This document shows, in pieces, positions 7,328 to 15,121 of a stretch of 26,268 nt of DNA (its first letter is position 1; every line of letters starts with the position of its first letter). The translations under genes and the position numbers were made by a program. The notes below the pieces were generated by a model. That model was not told the DNA's origin, did no database searches, and was given only the letters and a program-made list of their open reading frames with translations. The stretch is taken from positions 1 through 26,268 of the forward strand of contig CAYQMF010000095.1 of the NCBI GenBank assembly GCA_964418595.1, read 5' to 3'. This stretch comes from CAYQMF01 sp964418595 (lineage in GTDB: Bacteria; Planctomycetota; UBA1135; UBA2386).

Positions 7328-10300
7328 CTGGCAGCCTCGGACGCGCCGACCGTGGCTGGCTGCAACACGACGTGGAAGGTACTACCTTTGCCGACCTCGG
7401 AAGTGACACCGACCCTGCCACCCATGAGTTCTGCCGCGCGCCGGGCGATCGCTAGCCCGACGCCGGATCCTCGGCGATCGGGTTGCGCATGCAAGCGGTA
7501 GAAGACCTCGAAGATGCGCTCGCACTGGTCAGCGGGGATACCGATGCCGTTGTCCTGCACGGCGATCGACACGCGTCCATCGCGGACAGACCAACCGAAC
7601 CCGACCTCAGGCGTCACGGCCTCTCGTCGGTAGTTCAACGCGTTGTCGAGGAGGTTGCCGAACACCTGGCTCAGCAGCGACCGGTCGCCCGTGACGACCG
7701 GGATGTCAGGCTGCACCTGGACACGCGCCCCGAGTTCGGAGATTCGCACAGCACGATCCCGGACGACCGATGCCAACACGTTGTTCAGATCGACGGGTAG
7801 CATGGGCAGCGCCTCGCGCCCGAGATGGGCGTAGGCGAGAAGGTCGTCGATCAACCGTCCCATGCGCACGGTCGCCTCGAGGATCTGGTCGAGGTGTCCC
7901 CTGGCTTCGGTGGCGAGTTGGTCTTGGTGACGGCGCAGGAGGATCTGCGCGAACCCATTGATGGCGCGTAATGGCGAGCGCAGGTCGTGGGTGACGGAGT
8001 AGGCAAAAGAGCGAAGGTCGTCGTTCGCCGCAGCCAGTGCGGCCGTTCGCGCCGAGATCCGGCGTTCCAGGTCCGCATTCAGGCGACGCACTTCAGCCTG
8101 GGCCGCCCGACGTATCGTCACGTCATGCACCGTGCCGAGCATGCGGCAAGCACGCCCATCCGCGGAGTAGATCGCATGCCCACGCCCGGCGATCCAGCGG
8201 ACACGCCCATCGGGAAGCACGATGCGGAACTCGTGCTCGTAGGGACGCTTGTCTCGCAGCGCGACGGCGAGCTCCTCCTCGAGCTCCGCACGGTCTTCCG
8301 GGTGGATCCGTTCGTCGAACTCCTCGTATGTGCCACGGAACGAGCCCTCCTCCATCCCCCACAGCACTTCGTGCCACCTGCTCCAGACGATCCGGCCGGT
8401 GGTCATGTCCCAGTCCCAGATGCCGAGCTCAGTCGCGTCGACGGCCAGGCGCAGTCGTTCCTCGGTCGCCGCGAGAGCGGTCTCGGTGCGCTTGCGCTCG
8501 CTGACATCCACACCGCAGGCGATGATCTGGACCGGCCGGCCCGACGCGTCGCGAAGCGGACCGAAGGTCGTATCCACCGTGATCAGCTCACCGCCGGCTA
8601 CGCGAATCTGGAGATCGCGGCGCAAAGTCTCGCCTTGCGCCGCGCGGGCGAGCACCTGCCGCACATCGGCCTGCACGGCTGGAGAGTGCGCCAGCCAATA
8701 GGTGTCCACACAGGCTTGACCGATGATTCCCTCGCGTCGCAGCCCGGCGACCTCCAGCGGGGCGCGGTTGACCTCGACCATCACGCCGTCGAGCGTCAGG
8801 ATGCCGACGAAGGCGAACAGCGAATCGAGGATGTTCTGCACGCGGGCGTGAGCGGCCCGAAGCGCCTCTTGATCTCGACGACTCTCGGCGATGTCCGTGA
8901 TGGATCCCGCCATCCGCACTGGACGACCAGACTCGGCCCACCGGGCCTGTCCACGGATGCGGAACCAGTGCCAGGATCCTGCGCGCGTACGAAGTCGGCT
9001 CTCGAGATCGAACGGCGCGCGTCGGTCGAGATGGTCCCGGCCCGCGCGCAGCAGGCCCTCCAGGTCGTCCGGGTGAACGTGTGTGGCCAATGTGGACGTG
9101 CTGCTGGCGAGTTCGTGACCAGCGTAGCCGAGGAGTTCCTTCAGGCGTGGAGACAGATACACATCCCCGGTCGACACGTCCCAGTCCCAGATCCCGTCGT
9201 TGGCGCCGCGCGTGGCGAGCTCGAAGCGGTCCAGGCTGGAACGCAGAGCCCTTTCATCGATGCGTCGCTGGGTGACATCGGTCGAGACGCCTACCAGCAT
9301 GCGTCGCCCCATGGAGTCGAGATCCTCGATGGGGACCGTGTGGATGTGGAGCCAGCGGTGGTTCCCGTCGAGTGATTCGAGTTCGAACTCGAGGCTGCCG
9401 GCGTGGCCGGCGCTCGCCTCCTGCAGCAAGCGTCGCGTGTCCTCGTGATGCCTGCTGACGACGAGGTCGATGATGTTGCGGCCCACAACCGCTGCCGGGG
9501 ATGCCACACCCACGATCCTCGCGCCGGCATCGTTGATGTCGACGACCTCGCCGTCCACGGTCAGGACCTTCACGCACTCGCGCTGCGCCTTGAACAAGGC
9601 GCCGAGGAGCCCTCGGCTCGCCGACAACTGAGCACGCGAGACGGACAGCTCCGCGATCGTGGCTGCCGGGACGAGGGCGACGAAGGCCATCGTCGCCAGG
9701 AAGCCGTGCAGGAACGGGATCGTGCTGGACGCGCCCTCCTCAGACACCGAAGTCATCCCGGCGAGCCGGATGCCGAGGAGGGCCACCACGAGGGCCGTCG
9801 CCGTCGCACCGCGCGCACCGTGACGGAGGGAGATCCAGACGATCAGCGGAAACAGCAGGAATCGGTAGTGGACCGTCTGTTCGGCATCTGGATCGAGCAC
9901 GAAGTGCGCCATGACCGCGGCCAGCCCCAACGCGACGGCGCCCTCGATCACCCGGCTCACGCTGACGCGGGTCACCGCGGGAGACAGCCAGGTCAGCAAG
10001 ACCGGAGCGACGACGAGCCCCCCCAGAGCGTTGGCAAACCACCAGGCCCTGATCATCCCGGGCGCATCGCTCCAGGGGCGTTCTCCGGCGACCCCCAGGA
10101 CGGCGACGCGTGCCAAAGCCACGAGGGCGCCCGTGGCGACACCGCCGACCATCGCCAACACGACGACATCCCGGAGCCGTGCGAGCTGCGGACTGAACCC
10201 CGTCTTCGTTCGCATGAGGTGCGCTCCCGCCAGGAGACTCGCACTGAGGACCGCTGCGAGAGCCAATGCAACCAGGGGCGAAGTACCCAGCGACATCTGG

Positions 10301-10500
10301 TGCGCGACGATGCCGATCGCAACCCCGACGGCCATCATCGGACCCCACAGCAGGACTGCCGCGAGCCCGATCCCGAAGGCCGGCCACACCGTGGCAGAGA
10401 AAGCCGGTTCCTTGACCAACCACGGCCCCCACGAGCCGCTCGCGAACCCCGCGGCGGCAACCGCTACCAGCCGCGCAAGGGTCGACCGCGACGAGTTCAT
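7324..10500 (-). CDS. MASE1 / multi-PAS sensor histidine kinase
   Basis: 1058 residues from the ATG at 10500. The frame stays open to an ATG at 10596, but that start would overlap the divergent regulator, and the shorter one begins just before the membrane domain. Order: MASE1 integral-membrane sensor (~10-290; VWPAFGIGLAAVLLWG and WWFANALGGLVVAPVLL are typical), then about four PAS/PAC units. These include NDGIWDWDVSTGDVYLSPRL and ELGIWDWDMTTGRIVWSRWH of the PAS_3 type. HisKA follows, with H838 in SVTHDLRSPLRAINGFAQIL, then HATPase_c with FGNLLDNALNY, DNGIGIP and GSGVGLAIA. There is no receiver domain; the phosphoryl group would pass to the overlapping Rcp1-like regulator. The HisKA sequence resembles phytochrome-type kinases, though no GAF/PHY module is present. 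The signal sensed by MASE1 is not known. Confidence 0.9.
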   Translation of the reverse strand: MNSSRSTLARLVAVAAAGFASGSWGPWLVKEPAFSATVWPAFGIGLAAVLLWGPMMAVGVAIGIVAHQMSLGTSPLVALALAAVLSASLLAGAHLMRTKTGFSPQLARLRDVVVLAMVGGVATGALVALARVAVLGVAGERPWSDAPGMIRAWWFANALGGLVVAPVLLTWLSPAVTRVSVSRVIEGAVALGLAAVMAHFVLDPDAEQTVHYRFLLFPLIVWISLRHGARGATATALVVALLGIRLAGMTSVSEEGASSTIPFLHGFLATMAFVALVPAATIAELSVSRAQLSASRGLLGALFKAQRECVKVLTVDGEVVDINDAGARIVGVASPAAVVGRNIIDLVVSRHHEDTRRLLQEASAGHAGSLEFELESLDGNHRWLHIHTVPIEDLDSMGRRMLVGVSTDVTQRRIDERALRSSLDRFELATRGANDGIWDWDVSTGDVYLSPRLKELLGYAGHELASSTSTLATHVHPDDLEGLLRAGRDHLDRRAPFDLESRLRTRAGSWHWFRIRGQARWAESGRPVRMAGSITDIAESRRDQEALRAAHARVQNILDSLFAFVGILTLDGVMVEVNRAPLEVAGLRREGIIGQACVDTYWLAHSPAVQADVRQVLARAAQGETLRRDLQIRVAGGELITVDTTFGPLRDASGRPVQIIACGVDVSERKRTETALAATEERLRLAVDATELGIWDWDMTTGRIVWSRWHEVLWGMEEGSFRGTYEEFDERIHPEDRAELEEELAVALRDKRPYEHEFRIVLPDGRVRWIAGRGHAIYSADGRACRMLGTVHDVTIRRAAQAEVRRLNADLERRISARTAALAAANDDLRSFAYSVTHDLRSPLRAINGFAQILLRRHQDQLATEARGHLDQILEATVRMGRLIDDLLAYAHLGREALPMLPVDLNNVLASVVRDRAVRISELGARVQVQPDIPVVTGDRSLLSQVFGNLLDNALNYRREAVTPEVGFGWSVRDGRVSIAVQDNGIGIPADQCERIFEVFYRLHAQPDRRGSGVGLAIARRAAELMGGRVGVTSEVGKGSTFHVVLQPATVGASEAAR

Positions 10501-10503
10501 GCC

Positions 10504-10565
10504 TTGGTCCGTGCCACGCGGGGGACGAGATCCCACGACGGCACGTCGAGTGTATGAAGGACCAA
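10504..10565. promoter_or_regulatory. Divergent promoter region with a widely spaced 7-bp inverted repeat
   Basis: The 85 bp between the kinase start (10500, minus) and the NtrC-type regulator start (10586, plus) contain TTGGTCC (10504-10510) and GGACCAA (10559-10565), a perfect inverted repeat with a 48-bp spacer. CCTTGGT at 10502-10508 differs by one base from the CCCTGGT arm of the dyad upstream of the sigma-54 promoter at 12176. The two sites could be bound by the same regulator, but the similarity is short. No convincing -35/-10 pair was found. Confidence 0.3.
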
Positions 10566-10585
10566 CGCGCGATACCATCCGGGTC

Positions 10586-12007
10586 GTGTCGGCCATCGAG
10601 AACCGTGCACGCGTGCTGATCGTCGATGACGATGACGCCAGCCGGGCCCTGCTTGTCGAGATCCTGCGCCCGGAGGGTCATGAGTGCGTGTGCGCCGCGA
10701 GTGGTGCCGAAGCGCTCGCCATCGCCGCATCGCAGCAGATCGACGCCGTCGCCCTCGATCTCGACATGCCCGGCATGGACGGCGTCCAGGTGCTCGAGCG
10801 TCTCCGGAAGTCGCACCCCGGCCTCCCGGTGATCATCCTCACCGGGAGCGGGAGCATCCGTACCGCCGTGCAGACGACCGAGCTCGGCGCGTTCGCATAC
10901 CTCGTCAAGTCCCTGGACATGGACCAGATCGTGGTCGTCCTGCGCCGCGCACTGGAGCGGCGCGCGCTGGCGGAGGAGGTCGAAGCGCTGCGTGCCCAGC
11001 TCGGCTCCGGCGCCAACCTCGTGACGCGGATGGGCCCCAGCGCGGCCGTGCGGCGTCTCGTGGATCAGGTCCGCCAGGTCGCAGCGTCGAACTTCTCGGT
11101 GCTGATCGCCGGCGAGACCGGAACCGGCAAGGAACTCGTGTCCAGAGCCGTGCACGACCTGAGCGATCGTGCCGGCCGTCCCTTCGTCGCCATCGACTGC
11201 GGCGCGATCCCCGAGAGCCTCATGGAGTCGGAGATGTTCGGGCACGAACGCGGCGCGTTCACGGGCGCCGTCGAGCCACGGCCCGGCTACATCCAGGCGG
11301 CGGAGGGCGGCACGCTGTTTCTCGACGAGATCACGAACCTGCCCCTGGCGATGCAGGGGAAGCTCCTGCGCGTCCTGCAGGAGAAGGAGCTGCGCCCCAT
11401 CGGCGGTCGGCGCACTCTCCCGTTCGACGTCCGCATCGTCGCAGCCTCCAACCGGGACCTGGCGACCGAGGCGCGCGAAGGCCGCTTCCGTCAGGACCTC
11501 TACTTCCGCCTGGCGGAGTTCACGATCCAGCTCACACCGCTGCGGGAACGTCGCGAGGACATTCCCTATCTCGTGCGACGCTTCGCGGAGGAAGCTGCGA
11601 TCGAACTGCGGCGTCCGGTCCGCGAGATCCTGCCAGAGGCGCTTGCCTTGCTCGTGACGCATCCGTGGACCGGCAACGTGCGCGAGCTGCGGAACGTGAT
11701 CCGTCACGCCGTCCTGGAGAGCGACGGTCTCGTGCTGGCCACACCCGGCATCCGCCGGGCACTCGATCGCAGCACCGGGACTCAGACGCCACCCGCAAGG
11801 GATGTCGTCGGTCTGGGAGCGACCCGGGGAAAGTCGCTCAAGGACATCGGCGCCGAAGCCGCCGCCGAGGCCGAGAAGGCCGCGATCCGCGCCGCCCTGC
11901 ACGCCGCTCGCGGCAACAAGAGCGAGGCGGCTCGCTCCCTGCGTACGGACTTCAAGACGCTGCACCTGAAGATCCGGCGGTTCGGGCTCGAAGAACCAGC
12001 CGGCTGA
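10586..12007 (+). CDS. NtrC-family sigma-54-dependent response regulator
   Basis: 473 residues from a GTG at 10586. The domains are receiver (~8-120), sigma-54 AAA+ domain (~148-375) and Fis-type helix-turn-helix (~428-470). The receiver has acidic residues D14-D17, phospho-acceptor D58 in LDLDMPGMDG and K108, which is followed by Ser where Pro is usual. The ATPase has Walker A GETGTGKE (176-183), Walker B GGTLFLDEI (D247, E248), R-finger region FRQDLYFRL, and GAFTGA at 223-228, the loop that contacts sigma-54. The C-terminal GNKSEAARSLRTDFKTLHLK is the DNA-recognition HTH. All parts needed for a phosphorylation-controlled enhancer-binding activator are intact. A strong sigma-54 promoter and a dyad lie directly downstream, ahead of the RedB-like/hybrid-kinase pair, so those are its likely targets. 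Cognate kinase: the hybrid kinase downstream or the divergent MASE1 kinase. Confidence 0.93.
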   Translation: MSAIENRARVLIVDDDDASRALLVEILRPEGHECVCAASGAEALAIAASQQIDAVALDLDMPGMDGVQVLERLRKSHPGLPVIILTGSGSIRTAVQTTELGAFAYLVKSLDMDQIVVVLRRALERRALAEEVEALRAQLGSGANLVTRMGPSAAVRRLVDQVRQVAASNFSVLIAGETGTGKELVSRAVHDLSDRAGRPFVAIDCGAIPESLMESEMFGHERGAFTGAVEPRPGYIQAAEGGTLFLDEITNLPLAMQGKLLRVLQEKELRPIGGRRTLPFDVRIVAASNRDLATEAREGRFRQDLYFRLAEFTIQLTPLRERREDIPYLVRRFAEEAAIELRRPVREILPEALALLVTHPWTGNVRELRNVIRHAVLESDGLVLATPGIRRALDRSTGTQTPPARDVVGLGATRGKSLKDIGAEAAAEAEKAAIRAALHAARGNKSEAARSLRTDFKTLHLKIRRFGLEEPAG

Positions 12008-12060
12008 GGACGCCGCCGGAAGGCGCCGTTCTCGAACCGTGGCCACGCGCGCGCGGGGGA

Positions 12061-12114
12061 CTCTGGTGGCGACGCCCTGGTCGACGCACCAGGGTCGTGG
12101 TGCCGGCGCCAGAG
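12061..12114. promoter_or_regulatory. Nested dyad: candidate enhancer (UAS) for the NtrC-type regulator
   Basis: CCCTGGT (12075-12081), a 6-bp spacer and ACCAGGG (12088-12094) form a perfect 7-bp inverted repeat. It is enclosed by a second inverted repeat, CTCTGG (12061-12066) with CCAGAG (12109-12114). The inner dyad is centred about 117 bp upstream of the start point predicted from the sigma-54 promoter at 12176-12190, a usual distance for enhancer-binding proteins. It lies just after the gene of an intact NtrC-type activator. It could also act as a terminator hairpin of that gene, but no T-run follows. Confidence 0.6.
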
Positions 12115-12175
12115 CGATCCACTCGCCTCGCCGTCCGAGCCTCGTGACATGGCGCCGCCGCGTGGCTCCCGGGCA

Positions 12176-12190
12176 TGGCACGTGCCTTGC
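12176..12190 (+). promoter_or_regulatory. Sigma-54 (-24/-12) promoter
   Basis: The bases TGGCACGTGCCTTGC, followed by T, match the sigma-54 consensus (TGGCACG, four bases, TTGCW) at every conserved position. The invariant GG (12177-12178) and GC (12189-12190) are exactly 10 bp apart. The start point is predicted near 12202, only about 3 nt before the ATG at 12205. The promoter faces the RedB-like gene and the hybrid kinase, and the preceding gene encodes a sigma-54 activator. Confidence 0.8.
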
Positions 12191-12204
12191 TTCAGGGCTC
12201 GCGA

Positions 12205-12846
12205 ATGGAACACCAGAACCACGCGCGACGGCACGCAGTCCGACTGACCGATCTCGCAATCCTGACGAGTTGGATCGTGCTCGTCGCGGTCGGACTCCTG
12301 TCGTTGTGGCGCTACTCGGCAGACCCCGGCGCGCAGGAACGTGCGCCGCAGACCTGGCCAACGGACTCACCGCTGTCTCACCGTGACGGACGGCCAACCC
12401 TCGTCATGTTCGCGCACCCCAGATGCGCGTGCACGCGGGCGAGCCTCCAGGGTCTCGTCAAGCTGCTGTCGACCCGCGGCGGCGAACTCGACACGCACGT
12501 CGTGTTCGTCAGGCCCCCGGGAGCCCCGGAGGGCTTCGAACACGACGGGCTCTGGGCGAGCACGACCAACGTACAGAGTGTCGTACTGCACTTCGACATC
12601 GGTGGCGTCGAGGCCCGCCGCTTCGGTGCGACGACCTCGGGCCTGGTGCTGCTCTACGACGCTCGGGGTGACAGGGTCTTCCAAGGCGGCATCACGCGTG
12701 CCCGCGGCGAAGAAGGCGTCAGTGACGGCATGCTCGCCGTGGAGTCGTTCCTGCGGTCTGGCCACGCGAGTCTGGACTCGGCACCCGTGTACGGGTGCCC
12801 ACTCTTCGACTCGGATGCGCCGAGCATCCAAGGGCGTCGGCCGTGA
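12205..12846 (+). CDS. RedB-like membrane-anchored thioredoxin-fold protein with CxC motif
   Basis: 213 residues from the ATG at 12205. One N-terminal membrane segment (~16-36, LAILTSWIVLVAVGLLSLW) is followed by a domain outside the cytoplasm. It begins PTLVMFAHPRCACTRASL, where a thioredoxin-like first strand and helix carry C74-A-C76 in place of CxxC. A third cysteine, C198, is in VYGCPLFD near the C-terminus. This matches proteins I remember annotated as RedB in planctomycetes and myxobacteria; their reaction is not established, but a redox role is inferred from the fold and cysteines. An in-frame ATG at 12175 is discounted because it overlaps the -24 element of the promoter at 12176-12190. 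The stop overlaps the hybrid-kinase start (GTGA, 12843-12846), so both proteins are probably made together. Confidence 0.75.
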   Translation: MEHQNHARRHAVRLTDLAILTSWIVLVAVGLLSLWRYSADPGAQERAPQTWPTDSPLSHRDGRPTLVMFAHPRCACTRASLQGLVKLLSTRGGELDTHVVFVRPPGAPEGFEHDGLWASTTNVQSVVLHFDIGGVEARRFGATTSGLVLLYDARGDRVFQGGITRARGEEGVSDGMLAVESFLRSGHASLDSAPVYGCPLFDSDAPSIQGRRP

Positions 12847-15083
12847 GCGCTGTTCCACACTCCTCCCGAGAGCGGACGGACGCACTCCTCCGCGAGCACC
12901 AGAGCGACGTCTGCCGACGCGCCGACCGCCTGTTCGCCTGGCTGCTCGCAGGCCAGTGGCTGGTCGGGATCGCGGTCGCCCTCATCGTCACGCCACGAAC
13001 GTGGATCGGTACGACCAACGACGTCCATCCGCACGTCTGGGCGGCCGTACTGCTCGGAGGCATCATCATCCTCGTGCCGGTCCTGTTCGCGTGGCGCCGC
13101 CCCGGAGCAGTCCAGACGCGTCACGCAGTGGCCGTAGGCCAGATGCTCTTTGGGGCGCTCCTGATCCACCTCACCGGGGGACGCATCGAGACGCACTTCC
13201 ACGTGTTCGGATCACTGGCCTTGCTCGCCTTCTATCGCGACTGGCGCGTCCTCGTGACGGCATCGATCGTGGTCGTCGTCGACCACTCCGTCCGTGGCCT
13301 GCTCTTTCCGCAGTCGGTCTACGGTGTCCTCGGTCCGGAGCCGTGGCGTGTGATCGAACACGCTGGCTGGGTCGTGTTCTGTGATGCGTTCCTCATCCAG
13401 TCCTGCCGAAGGAGTGTGCAGGAAATGCACGAGATCGCTGCCCGCAGGGCTGAACTCGAGGCCGCCCATGCAACCGTCGAGAAACGCGTGCAAACCCGAA
13501 CGGCCGAGCTCGCAGCCAGCGAGGCGCACAAGAGCACGATCCTCGAGACCGCGCTCGATTGTGTCATCACGACCGGCGCCGACGGACGGATCGTCGAGTT
13601 CAATCGCGCGGCGGAGGAGACCTTCCTGTGCAGACGGGATACGGTTGTCGGTCTGCGTTTGGACGACGTGGTCCTGCCGGCCCGGTTGCGTTCCGGACAC
13701 AGCATGGCCGCGCTGGTCGCCAACGACGGCCGGACAGCGGAGCCGCGACTCGAAGTCGAGGCGTTGCGGGCGAACGGCGTCGAGTTCCCGGCCGAGTGCT
13801 GGGTGACGAGCTGCGAGACCGGGGGCATCCTCCGATACACGTTCTTCCTTCGCGACATCACCGACCGCAAGCGCACGCTGCAGACGCTTCTCGAAGCCAA
13901 GCGAGCTGCCGAGGCTGCGGATCGAGCCAAGGGCGACTTCCTCGCGAACATGAGTCACGAGTTCCGGACCCCGATGAACGGCATCCTCGGGATGACGGAG
14001 CTGGCGCTCGAAACCGACCTCACGACTGAACAGCGCGAGTACCTCTCCATGGTCAAGTCGTCGGCTGACGCGCTTCTGCGGATCATCGACGACATCCTGG
14101 ACTTCTCCAAGATCCAGGCTGGCGAGACGGTGCTGCACCTGAACTCCTTCCACGTCCGCGAGTGGCTCGCAGCGACGCTGAAGCCACTGTCGGCGACCGC
14201 TCGCGACAAGGGCCTCGAGTTCACCACCTGCATCGCGCCGGATGTACCGGAGCGCGTCATCGGCGACGCCAACGGCCTTGGGCGCGTGCTGTGCAACCTG
14301 GTCGACAATGCGATCAAATTCACCGATGGCGGTGGCGTGATCGTCGAGATCGTGCCGGTCGCGGGAACCATGGATCACGAGTCGATCACGCTGCGGTTCT
14401 CGGTGACGGACACGGGACTCGGAATTCCGGCCGCGAAGCTGAAGGACGTCTTCGCGCCCTTCGTGCAGGCCGACTCGTCGAGGACGCGCCGCCACGGCGG
14501 GACGGGGCTGGGTCTCTCGATATCGGCTCGGCTCGTGACCATCATGGGCGGCCATCTCCATGCCCAGAGCGAAGTCGGCCGCGGCAGCACTTTCGAGTTC
14601 GCCGTGCCTCTGGGCAGACAGGACCATGGCCCTGGCGGACGAGTGCCCGCTGCTGGGCGATCGCATGCCGACCAGCGCCCGGAGATCGCGGCTCCCCCGC
14701 GTGGCACCGCCGACGCCATCGCTCGGCGTGTGCTGGTGGCCGAAGATCCAAGGACAGGTCCCTCCCTGGCCATGGATCTCCTCAGCCGCCGGGGCTACGT
14801 CGTGAAGGCTGCAGCCACCGGACGAGACCTCCTGGCGGCGCTGGAGCACGAGGACTTCGACGTCGTCCTCGTCGACACGCAACTGCCCGACATGACCGGG
14901 ATCGACATCGCTGCTGCGATCCGCCAGATCGATCGCACGACAGGTCGGCGCCAGGCGATCGTGGCCCTGACGGCACACATGGTGAGAAGCGACATCGAGG
15001 GCCTGCTCGCACACGGGATCGACACCTACATCACCAAGCCGATCCAGCCAGGATCCCTGTTCGAGGTGATCGACCGGCTGTAG
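12843..15083 (+). CDS. Hybrid sensor histidine kinase with histidine-rich membrane sensor
   Basis: 746 residues from the GTG at 12843. Residues ~28-190 form a membrane domain of about six helices containing H109, H118 and H120 (GGRIETHFHVFG), an AFYRDW loop, H148 (VVDHSVRG) and H173 (IEHAGW). Then come a coiled coil (~195-230), PAS (~232-345), HisKA with H372 in NMSHEFRTPMNGILGM, HATPase_c (~475-595; VDNAIKF, DTGLGIP, GTGLGLS) and a C-terminal receiver (~628-746; E and D of VAEDP, D678 in VLVDTQLPD, K732 in YITKPI). All catalytic residues are present. A hybrid kinase usually passes phosphate through its receiver to another carrier; none is encoded here, so the route to the NtrC-type regulator is unproven. 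Overlap with the RedB-like gene suggests that protein affects what the membrane domain senses. Confidence 0.9.
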   Translation: MSAVPHSSRERTDALLREHQSDVCRRADRLFAWLLAGQWLVGIAVALIVTPRTWIGTTNDVHPHVWAAVLLGGIIILVPVLFAWRRPGAVQTRHAVAVGQMLFGALLIHLTGGRIETHFHVFGSLALLAFYRDWRVLVTASIVVVVDHSVRGLLFPQSVYGVLGPEPWRVIEHAGWVVFCDAFLIQSCRRSVQEMHEIAARRAELEAAHATVEKRVQTRTAELAASEAHKSTILETALDCVITTGADGRIVEFNRAAEETFLCRRDTVVGLRLDDVVLPARLRSGHSMAALVANDGRTAEPRLEVEALRANGVEFPAECWVTSCETGGILRYTFFLRDITDRKRTLQTLLEAKRAAEAADRAKGDFLANMSHEFRTPMNGILGMTELALETDLTTEQREYLSMVKSSADALLRIIDDILDFSKIQAGETVLHLNSFHVREWLAATLKPLSATARDKGLEFTTCIAPDVPERVIGDANGLGRVLCNLVDNAIKFTDGGGVIVEIVPVAGTMDHESITLRFSVTDTGLGIPAAKLKDVFAPFVQADSSRTRRHGGTGLGLSISARLVTIMGGHLHAQSEVGRGSTFEFAVPLGRQDHGPGGRVPAAGRSHADQRPEIAAPPRGTADAIARRVLVAEDPRTGPSLAMDLLSRRGYVVKAAATGRDLLAALEHEDFDVVLVDTQLPDMTGIDIAAAIRQIDRTTGRRQAIVALTAHMVRSDIEGLLAHGIDTYITKPIQPGSLFEVIDRL

Positions 15084-15094
15084 GACTCTCAGCT

Positions 15095-15114
15095 CAGCTC
15101 AGCGCCGGGAGCTG
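15095..15114. terminator. Small hairpin between convergent hybrid kinase and Asp-box lipoprotein genes
   Basis: CAGCTC (15095-15100) and GAGCTG (15109-15114) form a perfect 6-bp stem with an 8-nt loop in the 38-bp space between two convergent stop codons. It is preceded by a second CAGCTC copy (15090-15095). No T-tract follows. The position fits a shared terminator, but the evidence is thin. Confidence 0.3.
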
Positions 15115-15121
15115 GCCAGGC

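Noticed and set aside
10500..10516. Sigma-54-like TGGCACGGACCAAGGC on the minus strand before the MASE1 kinase
   Set aside because: The GG and GC are 11 bp rather than 10 bp apart, the TTGC element is absent, and it abuts the start codon.
9740..12397. Long minus-strand open frame opposite the NtrC-type regulator and the start of the MASE1 kinase
   Set aside because: The overlapping genes have full domain sets; this frame shows no domain and covers the promoter region.
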